Assembly: GCA_020847535.1 (NCBI GenBank)
Contig: JADLBU010000097.1
Location: 1 to 45,839 of the forward strand
Source: Phycisphaerales bacterium
GTDB taxonomy: Bacteria > Planctomycetota > Phycisphaerae > Phycisphaerales > UBA1924
Direction: 5' to 3'
Length of the DNA stretch: 45,839 nucleotides
The stretch's first letter is position 1. Each line of letters opens with the position of its first letter. The position numbers were made by a program, and so were the translations under genes. Shown here one piece after another: positions 16,470 to 23,570 of this stretch. Below the pieces are notes generated by a model. It was not told the origin of the DNA, did not search any database, and was given only the letters and a program-made list of their open reading frames with translations.

Positions 16470-16816
16470 CCAACCCTACCGATCCCAACACCTCCGGCAC
16501 GCCCCCGACGCCGCCCACACCCCCAGCACCTCGCTGTGATTCTCACTCCGGCTCCGGCGATCCGCGCGATCTCAACTGCCGCGAGTGCCTCGAATTCCTC
16601 GCCGACTACCTCGACAACTCCCTCCCCGCCCCCCAGCTCCGCGAATTCGAGCACCATCTCGCGGACTGCCCCCCCTGCATCGCTTACCTCGACAACTATC
16701 GCCAAACGATCGCGATCTCACGCAAGGCCTGCGACTCCGGCGCCGATTGCACGAAGACCCCGCTGCCCGAAGCCCTTATCAAGGCGATCCAGGCGGCACG
16801 CAAGAAGCAAGCCTGA
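16466..16816 (+). CDS. Zinc-finger anti-sigma factor (zf-HC2/ZAS domain)
   Basis: A 116-residue soluble protein. After a Pro/Thr-rich N-terminus it contains CRECLEFLADYLDNSLPAPQ and FEHHLADCPPCIAYLDNYRQ, giving the HxxxCxxC zinc motif of ZAS-type anti-sigma factors. No transmembrane segment follows, so it is cytoplasmic and may sense redox or zinc status directly rather than through the membrane. Its ATG overlaps the sigma factor stop by 4 bases (ATGA). A late Cys pair (KACDSGADCTK) could take part in a thiol switch; this is inference. Confidence 0.9.
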   Translation: MTNPTDPNTSGTPPTPPTPPAPRCDSHSGSGDPRDLNCRECLEFLADYLDNSLPAPQLREFEHHLADCPPCIAYLDNYRQTIAISRKACDSGADCTKTPLPEALIKAIQAARKKQA

Positions 16817-16955
16817 TCGCCTTTCGCGACCCCTCCCCGAGGGAGGTGCCAGGTGAGTGTTGCCCCCGCATATTCCGCAGGCACCATCTCGGTGCGATGC
16901 TCCCGGTCAACAACCCCTTGACCAACGCCACGGCATCCGACCAACGGCGCCGGCC

Positions 16956-18815
16956 CTACTTCACTTCCAACTCCACAATTGCGGTCCCCCAGCCCGGCAG
17001 TGTCACGCGATGGTAGATTTCACTCTGGGTCCCGAGGACCTCATAGCCGGTTTCGGCCTTCCAGGGCCCGATCGGCGTTCCGTGCCACGCATCCTTCTCT
17101 CGCGTGAACGAAACGATGCGCTCCGTGGCGCTCAGGTTCACCGCGATCAGCAACTTCTGCCTCTCATGCACCCGCGCAAAGCACCACACGCTCTCCGCAT
17201 CCCCGCTCCCCCCAACTCCATCCCGAATCTTGATCGGCATGTAATCCCCGCGTCGAAGCGCCACATTCTCGCGGCGCAGCCGGATCAGCTCCTTGTAAGT
17301 CTCCAGCAGCGAACCGGACTTCCCGAGCTGCTCCTCCACGCTCCGCCCATCGCGATCATGTGAATATCGCTTTGCGTACGCCCCCTCGTGCAGCCGGTGA
17401 TAATCCGTCATCGGCGAGCCCGAGTTCCCCGGCGGCGCTTCTGCGGTCCACTTGAACGGCTCTCGCCGCGGAATGTCGTTGGCATCGCTGTGGAAGTTGC
17501 CCGCCTTCCCCAGCATCCCGACCTCATCCCCGAAGTAAATCACCGGCGGCAACGGCTGCAGCAAAAGGATCGCCGCCGCCAGCTTCGCCCGCTCCAGGTT
17601 CTCGCGATCAGCCCCTGCTGTGCTCGCCGCGTCGCTCGCATTGGCTCCATCAGCGCTGTCCTTGCCCTGCTCACCGCCCGCCCCCGCACCTGAACCACGC
17701 GCCGCCGGCTCGCCGATCGCCGATGCCACGCGATCCACATCGTGATCCCCAATGCTCCCCAGCAGCGTCCTCCCCTCCGGGATCGCCTTCAAACTCGCAA
17801 CCATCTCCTTCGCGAGCGGCGCAGCCTTCCCGCTGGTGATCGCCTCCCGGATCGCAAAGAGCAACGGCTTCGCAAACGCCGCATCATGCGCAGGCAACAG
17901 ATCCTCACCCCTCGTCTCCCACTTGGCCTGCTCGGCGAACGTGAAGACCTTGGGATTGACCTTCTGCAAATCCTTCTTCCACGGCACCCAGAAATCTCGC
18001 ACCGTGTATCCCCAGCCGCCCGGACCCGCCTGGTACTTGCTCCACACATGATCAAGCCGGAACCCATCGATCCCATCCGCGAAGTCCCCATCCCCGTTCG
18101 GATCCATCCACTTGCGGCACCACGAGGTCACCAGATCTCGTGGGCCATCCTGGCGCAAATCCCACCACGCGATCCCGATCGTCTCGCCGGTCCACGTCTT
18201 GAAGTCATACCCCTGGAACAGCCTCCCATCGCTACCCCCACCCGCGCCCGACTTCGCTCGCCACACCGGCCCCGGCTTGAGTAACTTCTCATCCTTCGAG
18301 CTGGCGATCCATGCCGCATCCGCGCCCGAATCGGCGACGGCATCCGCGAACCATCTCGAATCCTGGCTGATCCCGTAGGCGACCAGGTCGATATAGACCT
18401 TGATCTTCCGCGCGTGCGCTGCCTTGACGAACTCGACAAACTCCTGCTCGGTCCCGAACCACGGATTGACCTGGTCGGCCGCTCCGTGCTGGTAACTGTG
18501 GTACGCACGGCTGGGGAATATCGGCGTCATCCAGACACCCGTGATCCCCAACCCCGCCAGGTAGTCCAGCGATTCGGTCATCCCTTTGAAGTCGCCGAAG
18601 CGGTACTTCATCTCGACGGGCATGTCGGCATCGGGCCCGGCCGCTCTCGCCGCCGCCCCCCGCGCCTCCGAGGCTCGCCAGGCGATCGGCATGAACTGGT
18701 AGAAGACATCATCGTGCGGGTCATACCCCGCCGGCAGCATCTCCTGCCCGCGAGCCGAGAGCGCTGCGAGCGGAGACAGGATGAACGCCAGGATCCGCCC
18801 GAGTGCGTTGGTCAT
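16956..18815 (-). CDS. Secreted GH13 alpha-amylase-family glycoside hydrolase, divergent
   Basis: A 619-residue protein with a signal peptide (MTNALGRILAFILSPLAALS, then ARGQ) and a GH13 (beta/alpha)8 core. Catalytic residues are visible: nucleophile Asp255 in DGFRLDHVW, general acid Glu295 in VFTFAEQAKW, and transition-state Asp359 in IGDHDVDR. 'VFYQFMPIAWRASE' and 'LAGLGITGVWMTPIFPS' are N-terminal landmarks. Region I reads YIDLVAYGIS, without the usual Asn-His, so a normally conserved substrate-binding His is missing. Domain B carries a Gly/Ala/Ser-rich insert near GARGSGAGAGGEQG. The start at 18815 is set by the signal peptide; the longer ORF is rejected. It lies downstream of a GT2 gene on the same strand, probably an alpha-glucan processing pair. 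Confidence 0.9.
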   Translation of the reverse strand: MTNALGRILAFILSPLAALSARGQEMLPAGYDPHDDVFYQFMPIAWRASEARGAAARAAGPDADMPVEMKYRFGDFKGMTESLDYLAGLGITGVWMTPIFPSRAYHSYQHGAADQVNPWFGTEQEFVEFVKAAHARKIKVYIDLVAYGISQDSRWFADAVADSGADAAWIASSKDEKLLKPGPVWRAKSGAGGGSDGRLFQGYDFKTWTGETIGIAWWDLRQDGPRDLVTSWCRKWMDPNGDGDFADGIDGFRLDHVWSKYQAGPGGWGYTVRDFWVPWKKDLQKVNPKVFTFAEQAKWETRGEDLLPAHDAAFAKPLLFAIREAITSGKAAPLAKEMVASLKAIPEGRTLLGSIGDHDVDRVASAIGEPAARGSGAGAGGEQGKDSADGANASDAASTAGADRENLERAKLAAAILLLQPLPPVIYFGDEVGMLGKAGNFHSDANDIPRREPFKWTAEAPPGNSGSPMTDYHRLHEGAYAKRYSHDRDGRSVEEQLGKSGSLLETYKELIRLRRENVALRRGDYMPIKIRDGVGGSGDAESVWCFARVHERQKLLIAVNLSATERIVSFTREKDAWHGTPIGPWKAETGYEVLGTQSEIYHRVTLPGWGTAIVELEVK

Positions 18816-18870
18816 GCGGCGATTGTTGCCGCCCTCTGAGCCGACGACTTCCTGCGGACAATCTCCGCGT

Positions 18871-19638
18871 TCAGTTCTTCTTCTCTTCAACAACGAACTT
18901 TCCCGCCGCATCAACCCGCAGCACCAGCCGATCCTCCAGCCCCCTCCTCCGGATCGCCACCTCCACCATCCTCCTCGAACTCTCCCGCTGCTCGGCCCTT
19001 CGCGATTCCGAGATCGATCCCCCATGCACCCGGTAGCCGTACAGGTTGCGCGGCAGGTGGGCGATCTCTGTCACCTCCGACAGCCGCAGGCACAGGTCGT
19101 AATCCGGCGAGGTTGCGTACGACTCATCGATCCCGCCGGCCGCCTCGAACGCCGCTCGCCGCATCAGCCGGAAGTGGAATGTCATGAAGTCCGTCAGCAG
19201 CCGCATCGGGGAATACGGAATCCGGCACTGCGTCCCCGCGCCCTTCACGCGCGACCGCTCATCGATGACGACAAACCCCGTGTACACCATCCCGACCTCG
19301 GGCCGTGCATGAAGGATTGCCAGCGTCTCCTCGATCGCCGTCTTGCCCAAGAGGTCATCCGAATCCACCCACCCAATGAAACCCCCACGAGTAAGCGCGT
19401 GCGCGGACTTGTGCGCAGCCACCACCCCGCGAGCCGGACCCGCATGCACCTTCAGCCGCGGATCGTGCTCGGCGATCCGCCGGGCGATCGCAAGTGATCC
19501 ATCCGTCGAGCCGTCATCCCAGAACACCAGTTCCAGATCCCGAAACGTCTGGTTCAACGCGCTCCCGATTGCCTGCTCCATAAACCGGGCCCGGTCCCGG
19601 TTCACCATCACGATGCTGACGAGTGGCGAGTTCGACAC
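18871..19638 (-). CDS. Glycosyltransferase family 2
   Basis: About 255 residues of GT-A fold. SPLVSIVMVNRDRARFMEQA starts the nucleotide-binding region, followed by LELVFWDDGSTDGS, then the metal-binding DxD as GWVDSDDLLG. TSPDYDLCLRLSE is the acceptor-site ED-like block. There is no transmembrane segment, so it is cytoplasmic or peripheral, transferring a sugar from an NDP-sugar to an unknown acceptor. GTG at 19638 is chosen; a TTG at 19683 would start almost inside the terminator of the previous gene. The C-terminal 'LEDRLVLRVDAAGKFVVEEKKN' tail is unusually charged. It precedes the GH13 gene with a 55-bp gap and is likely co-transcribed. Confidence 0.9.
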   Translation of the reverse strand: MSNSPLVSIVMVNRDRARFMEQAIGSALNQTFRDLELVFWDDGSTDGSLAIARRIAEHDPRLKVHAGPARGVVAAHKSAHALTRGGFIGWVDSDDLLGKTAIEETLAILHARPEVGMVYTGFVVIDERSRVKGAGTQCRIPYSPMRLLTDFMTFHFRLMRRAAFEAAGGIDESYATSPDYDLCLRLSEVTEIAHLPRNLYGYRVHGGSISESRRAEQRESSRRMVEVAIRRRGLEDRLVLRVDAAGKFVVEEKKN

Positions 19639-19694
19639 GGCATCACGGTACCCGCATCTTCCATCGCCCGCGCGGCTCGACAATCAAAAAGAAA

Positions 19695-19720
19695 CCGGCC
19701 CGGGCGTTTGCCCGGGCCGG
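19695..19720 (-). terminator. Rho-independent terminator of the dockerin-like gene at 19797-21203
   Basis: A perfect 11-bp stem CCGGCCCGGGC / GCCCGGGCCGG with GTTT between. On the minus strand it is followed by TTTCTTTTTG. It sits between the dockerin-like gene and the glycosyltransferase, so the latter needs its own promoter or read-through. Confidence 0.9.
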
Positions 19721-19763
19721 AAGAATGGTCATCGCAAGCGCACCAAGCCCGGCACTCGGTGCT

Positions 19764-19796
19764 TCACCGATGCCCGACGCCCAATGCCTTCTGACC
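19764..19796. repeat. Word-like GATGCCC repeat at the 3' end of the second dockerin-like gene
   Basis: GATGCCC-GACGCCC-AATGCC followed by TTCTGA, closely matching 4486-4515. In both places the string lies between terminator and stop codon. Confidence 0.55.
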
Positions 19797-21203
19797 TCAG
19801 CACCCCTTCTCAAACAGCCGCACGAAGTAGTCGTAGTCGTCGGTGTCGGTGAAGCCCGAGCAGTCGATGTCGGCATCCCCGGCCTCGAAGGCCCGGACGT
19901 ATTCATCGAAATCGTCGGTATCGACGAACCCGGTCTTGTCGAAGTCGGCGGGGCACGAAGCGCGGATGCCGATGATCGCCTCGGTCGTGCTGGCGGCATC
20001 GCAGGTCTGGAGGTCGATGCTGACGTAGATCATGCCATCCTCGGCCAGGTCGAGGCCGGGGGCGATGGCCGCCGAGGCGTTGAAGTCGGTGACGCGGCCA
20101 TCGCAGATGCCATCGCCGTTGAAGTCCAGTTCATCACCGGTCGCGAGGATGAGCTTGCCGGAGTTCTTGAGGTCGTTGCCCGGCCCGAAGAAGAGCCTCT
20201 CCGAGCCCGAAGCGCCCCAGATGAAGGCGACATCGTTGCAGTTGTTGACGCTGACCATGGTCGAGTTGCTGGTGAGCGCGATGCCATCGACCACGTCGCC
20301 TTCGCGGACGGCGATCACGCCGTTCCACATGATGATCTCGTCGGCCGTCGAGGTAGCGGTGGTGTCCCCGGCCACGACGTAGTTGCCGTGGATGTTGATC
20401 GTGGGGATGCGGAAGGTCGCGGTGTAGAGCTCGCCGGTGAGCCCGCCTGGGACCGCGATCCCTTCCTGAGCGACGACCACATCGCCGCCGGGCCCGTGGG
20501 TCATGAGGTAGCGGTCGGTGGCGGCCGCGCCGGTGTTTGTCAGCGTGAAGATGTAGTTGGAGGCGTAGTCATCGGCATCGTACCCGAACTCGATGCCCTG
20601 GGCGGTGATCGTCAGGCCGGCATAGGTGTCGCCGCCGACGATGACGGAGGTGAAGACCGGCGCTGCGGGGTTTGCGACGGAGTAGAAGACGCGCTGGTTG
20701 GTGCTTCCGCCGCTGGTGTCGGAATTGCCGGCGACCCAGAACCCCGCGCCCGTCGGGGTCATGCCGGGGCGGCTGTTAAAGCTGTTGAACTTGCCCGCAA
20801 AGTTGGGGGCCGCATCGCCATCGGCGAGCACGTAGCCGGCGTGCGTCCAGAGGCCATCGTTGCCATCGATGCTGGGCGAGTACGCGAACTCATCGTTGTT
20901 GCCGCCGCCCATCGTGCCCTCAGCGCCGGTCAGCACGTTGCCGGGGGCGGCATCGGAGTTGAGCCAGATGACCTGGTCATCGTGCCAGACGAAGTTGCCG
21001 CCGCTGCTGTTGCCGGTCATGCAGACCGCGCCGCGGCCATCGGTGTAGGGATCGTTCAGCGTGGTCGCGGCAAGGCCCGCGGTGCCGGGCAGGATATCCC
21101 CGACGGCGAGCACCCTGACGGCATCGCGGATGACTGCCGAGGCAGGCGCGGCGAGGCCGGCGAGCGCGGCGAGAACGATGGTATGTGAAACTCGAATGGA
21201 CAT
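19797..21203 (-). CDS. Secreted protein with C-terminal dockerin-like EF-hand repeats
   Basis: A 468-residue exported protein. The signal peptide MSIRVSHTIVLAALAGLAAP ends at ASA; AGGAG lies 5 bases before the ATG at 21203, which decides the start against an ORF extending to 22040. The body is beta-rich with many Gly/Asp/Asn residues (VRVLAVGDILPGTAGL, WHDDQVIWLNSD, NIHGNYVVAGDTTATS), resembling choice-of-anchor or PEP-CTERM-like planctomycete secreted proteins. The C-terminus has two calcium loops, KTGFVDTDDFDEYVRAFE and CSGFTDTDDYDYFVRLFE, ending KGC, as in the protein at 4523-6499. The surface or extracellular role is unknown; the tail is probably a binding or sorting module. Confidence 0.85.
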   Translation of the reverse strand: MSIRVSHTIVLAALAGLAAPASAVIRDAVRVLAVGDILPGTAGLAATTLNDPYTDGRGAVCMTGNSSGGNFVWHDDQVIWLNSDAAPGNVLTGAEGTMGGGNNDEFAYSPSIDGNDGLWTHAGYVLADGDAAPNFAGKFNSFNSRPGMTPTGAGFWVAGNSDTSGGSTNQRVFYSVANPAAPVFTSVIVGGDTYAGLTITAQGIEFGYDADDYASNYIFTLTNTGAAATDRYLMTHGPGGDVVVAQEGIAVPGGLTGELYTATFRIPTINIHGNYVVAGDTTATSTADEIIMWNGVIAVREGDVVDGIALTSNSTMVSVNNCNDVAFIWGASGSERLFFGPGNDLKNSGKLILATGDELDFNGDGICDGRVTDFNASAAIAPGLDLAEDGMIYVSIDLQTCDAASTTEAIIGIRASCPADFDKTGFVDTDDFDEYVRAFEAGDADIDCSGFTDTDDYDYFVRLFEKGC

Positions 21204-21642
21204 GAGCTCTCCTCTCTTGGAACCGAACCCCCCACCCGGGGATATGACCGGGGCGAATGCACCGGTTGATTGTGAGGAGTGTACAGAAACTCTGCCGGGG
21301 TTCCAATGCGGTGTATCTAACTTGAAATATAGTCTGGATTTATGCGTCCAGGAGCGGTATTGCTCTGGCGTTCGTTCGGATCGTCTGCGACAGCGCTGCG
21401 AGCAGGATTGAGATGATCCGAGAGGTTGAACTGCCCAACTGCTGAGGCGGATCATGCAGCGCGAACAGGCTATCGAGCCGATCGGGTTGATGCGAGAGGA
21501 GTTGTCGGTAGAGATCCGCATCTTCAAGGGGGTGCTGGAAAGGAAAAGGCCCGGCTTGGCGCCGGGCCTTGTGGGAAAGGCGGGTGTTGCGGGATGCCCT
21601 CGCTTGCGCTTCGGGCTCGTTGTTGCGGGCGTGCAACTCGGA
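21204..21642. other. Intergenic region with an AT-rich core, inside the GC-skew transition
   Basis: No gene is supported in 439 bases. The segment 21300-21365 is the most AT-rich stretch nearby (contains TAACTTGAAATATAGTC). The rpsG terminator lies at 21546-21570. I saw no canonical TTATCCACA box. It lies inside the zone where plus-strand composition changes from C-rich to G-rich. Confidence 0.45.
21546..21570 (-). terminator. Rho-independent terminator of rpsL-rpsG
   Basis: Stem AAGGCCCGGC / GCCGGGCCTT with a TTGGC loop; on the minus strand followed by TTCCTTTCC. It shares its GGCCCGGC core with the terminators at 4448, 11222 and 19695. Confidence 0.85.
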
Positions 21643-22140
21643 TCAGTTCGCGAAGTGGGCGAAGGCACGGTTGGCTTCGGCCATCTTGTGGGTCTGATCA
21701 CGGGTTTGCATGGCCTTGCCCTGGCCCTGGGCGGCCATGTAGAGCTCATCGGCGAGCCGCTCGCACATGGGTCGGCCCTTCTCGGAGCGGACAGCTTCGA
21801 TGAGCCAGCGGAAGGCGAGCGACTGCTGGCGCTTGCGGTTGACCTGCATGGGAACCTGGTAGTTGGCGCCGCCGATTCGCTTGGAGCGGACCTCGACGTA
21901 GGGCTTGATGCTGTCGATGGAGCGGAGAAAGAGATCCAGGGCGCTCTGGGGGGCGTTGGGATCGGTTTCCTTGCCGAGCTTCTCGGTGATGATGTCGAAG
22001 GCATCGTACACGACGCGCTGGGCGACGGACTTCTTGCCATCGTACATGATGGAGTTGATGAAGCGGGCGACCGTCCGATCGTTGTAGCGGGGATCGGGGC
22101 GGAGCTGCTCGTCGGCGGCGGTGAACTTCTTGCGGCCCAT
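21643..22140 (-). CDS. rpsG: 30S ribosomal protein S7
   Basis: A primary 16S rRNA-binding protein of the small-subunit head. The 165 residues start MGRKKFTAADEQLRPDPRYN, with RFINSIMYDGKKSVAQRVVY, then RSKRIGGANYQVPMQVN and the C-terminal 'KMAEANRAFAHF'. AGGAG lies 6 bases before the ATG at 22140; the longer ORF to 22215 is not supported. It follows rpsL in the normal str-operon order with an unusually wide 271-bp gap that contains word-like repeats. fusA and tuf do not follow: a terminator and a secreted-protein gene come next, so the operon is split relative to the common arrangement. Confidence 0.98.
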   Translation of the reverse strand: MGRKKFTAADEQLRPDPRYNDRTVARFINSIMYDGKKSVAQRVVYDAFDIITEKLGKETDPNAPQSALDLFLRSIDSIKPYVEVRSKRIGGANYQVPMQVNRKRQQSLAFRWLIEAVRSEKGRPMCERLADELYMAAQGQGKAMQTRDQTHKMAEANRAFAHFAN

Positions 22141-22318
22141 GTGAAACTCCTGCGAGGGCCGAAGAGGGCCCTGGAGGTTGCTCGCGATCACCCTCAACGG
22201 AGAGGGCTGCTTCACCGTTCCGCCGCGGGTGGGTTTCCCTTGGGCGGCGGACGATTACTCGCGAGGCGGGGTCAAATCGTGTCGCGGGCGTTGGCTCGGG
22301 ACACGGGAGAAACCAGAG

Positions 22319-22350
22319 AAGGCATCAGGCACTGGGCATCAGGGGAAGAC
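22319..22350. repeat. Word-like GGCATCAGGCACTGGGCATC repeat between rpsL and rpsG
   Basis: GGCATCA-GGCACTG-GGCATCA, three related 7-mers. Same family as 11180 and 39424. The rest of the 271-bp rpsL-rpsG gap shows no gene. Confidence 0.6.
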
Positions 22351-22411
22351 AAGACCGAAAGCCACGACCGAAAGCCAAGACCGACGGCTTGCACCGTTCG
22401 GCTCTGCTGGC

Positions 22412-22786
22412 TTACTTCTTGCCGCGCTTGGCGCCGTACTTGGAGCGGCCCTGCTTGCGGTTCTCGACGCCGAGGCAGTCGAGGGTGCCGCGAACGACGT
22501 GGTAGCGCACACCGGGGAGGTCGCGGACGCGACCGCCGCGGACCAGGACGATGGAGTGCTCCTGGAGGTTGTGGCCCTCGCCGCCGATGTAGGCGGTGAC
22601 TTCCTTGCCGTTGGAGAGGCGCACGCGAGCGATCTTCCGCAGAGCCGAGTTGGGCTTCTTGGGGGTCATGGTGCGGACGATGGTGCATACGCCGCGCTTC
22701 TGCGGGCAGTTGACCAGGTCCTTGACCTTGTTGATGCGGCCGAGCTTGCGGCGGGGATTGCGGATGAGCTGATTGATCGTGGGCAT
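22412..22786 (-). CDS. rpsL: 30S ribosomal protein S12
   Basis: A decoding-centre protein of 124 residues, full length: [20 protein letters not shown] at the start, [20 protein letters not shown] around the streptomycin-site lysines (wild-type KKPN form, so no resistance substitution is seen there), and [20 protein letters not shown] further on. First gene of the pair with rpsG. A likely promoter is at 22847-22874. A GTGGTGG stretch about 8 bases upstream is the only Shine-Dalgarno-like sequence. Confidence 0.98.
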   Translation of the reverse strand: MPTINQLIRNPRRKLGRINKVKDLVNCPQKRGVCTIVRTMTPKKPNSALRKIARVRLSNGKEVTAYIGGEGHNLQEHSIVLVRGGRVRDLPGVRYHVVRGTLDCLGVENRKQGRSKYGAKRGKK

Positions 22787-22846
22787 TGAGTTTCCACCAC
22801 TGCGGACAGGAACCCTCCCTTTTCCACCCGAAATGGGAAGGGGAGA

Positions 22847-22874
22847 ATAGTAGCCGGTGGCCGGGTTGCGGCAA
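22847..22874 (-). promoter_or_regulatory. Probable promoter of rpsL-rpsG
   Basis: On the minus strand TTGCCG, 16 bases, TACTAT (an overlapping TATTCT at 19 bases is an alternative), 60 bases upstream of the rpsL start. Confidence 0.45.
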
Positions 22875-22884
22875 GGTGCTTCAG

Positions 22885-23445
22885 TTAATGGGCAGTGGGG
22901 GGTGGGGGGTGGGCAGCGGGGTGACGAGAAGGAGGGTTAGAGGGTGATTGTACGGGTTGGGGGGGAGGGAGATCGGCTGCTGTGTGGCCGGCGATCTCTT
23001 TTAGGAGGGCCGGAAGGAGTGCTGCGAGTTCGGTGGCTTGCTGGGGGGTGATGGCGGAATTGGCATGAGGAGAGGTCGCAGGAGAAGAAGGCATCGAGGG
23101 ATCGAGGCATCCAGGCATCGAGTGGGGAGTGGTGGGGGCGGGGGATAGGGGTGGTTTAGGGGTGGTTCTGGTGGCTCGGAGGAGGGTGGTCGCGGCTCGG
23201 CGACGTTCGACGTCGCTGGGGGCGGTGGTGAGGACGTGGTGGAGGGTTTGGCGGGCATCGCGATCCTGGATGTGGCGGGTGTGGTTGTGATGAAAGTTGA
23301 GATAGGCCTGGATGTGGGGTTGGGCGGCCCAGGAGTAGAGGTCGAGGATGTGGTGTCCGGTCTGCTGGGCGAGCGCGTAGAAGTCCTCGGCGAGGTCGAG
23401 GTACAGGGCCAGGAGCGACTTGTCGGTGTCGGTGAGCGGGTTCAT
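22885..23445 (-). CDS. Hypothetical protein with helical N-terminal domain and Pro-rich tail
   Basis: A 186-residue protein, not recognised. Residues 1-95 are convincingly protein-like and mostly helical: [39 protein letters not shown], then [20 protein letters not shown]. This pattern resembles small helix-turn-helix or terminase-small-subunit-like proteins that act on DNA, but I cannot assign it. Residues 100-145 are encoded partly by a GGCATCGAGG-type string (23085-23125), which gives [14 protein letters not shown], and the end is a Pro/His-rich low-complexity tail. It diverges from the gene at 23571; the 125-bp gap carries a 9-bp direct repeat. Confidence 0.6.
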   Translation of the reverse strand: MNPLTDTDKSLLALYLDLAEDFYALAQQTGHHILDLYSWAAQPHIQAYLNFHHNHTRHIQDRDARQTLHHVLTTAPSDVERRRAATTLLRATRTTPKPPLSPAPTTPHSMPGCLDPSMPSSPATSPHANSAITPQQATELAALLPALLKEIAGHTAADLPPPQPVQSPSNPPSRHPAAHPPPPTAH

Positions 23446-23504
23446 GGGGCTGGGATCGGCGGGACAATCCCCTCAATTTGGAGATCTTGAGCGCGTGGCG
23501 ATAG

Positions 23505-23534
23505 ATGCGCGCACAAACGTGGTACATGCGCGCA
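23505..23534. promoter_or_regulatory. Direct repeat ATGCGCGCA spaced by 21 bp, possible operator
   Basis: ATGCGCGCA at 23505-23513 and 23526-23534, each followed by A-rich sequence (CAAA, AAAA). The 21-bp period puts both on the same helix face. It lies in the divergent gap between two hypothetical genes. Confidence 0.4.
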
Positions 23535-23556
23535 AAAAGTCGGGGGGCCGGTCGTC

Positions 23557-23570
23557 TACCCTGATCGCCG
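23557..23570 (+). promoter_or_regulatory. Possible -10 for a leaderless transcript
   Basis: TACCCT then 8 bases then ATG (23571); identical hexamer and spacing precede trpS. There is no Shine-Dalgarno. Confidence 0.3.

Noticed and set aside
16817..16860. Terminator after the anti-sigma factor (CCTCCC-CGA-GGGAGG)
   Set aside because: The hairpin is short and not followed by a T-tract.
19623..21188. 521-residue plus-strand ORF opposite the second dockerin-like gene
   Set aside because: Val/Ala/Asp-rich antisense shadow of a gene with a clear signal peptide and ribosome-binding site.
21204..22040. N-terminal extension of the second dockerin-like ORF to 22040
   Set aside because: Would overlap rpsG in antisense-frame noise and bury the signal peptide at 21203, which has its own AGGAG.
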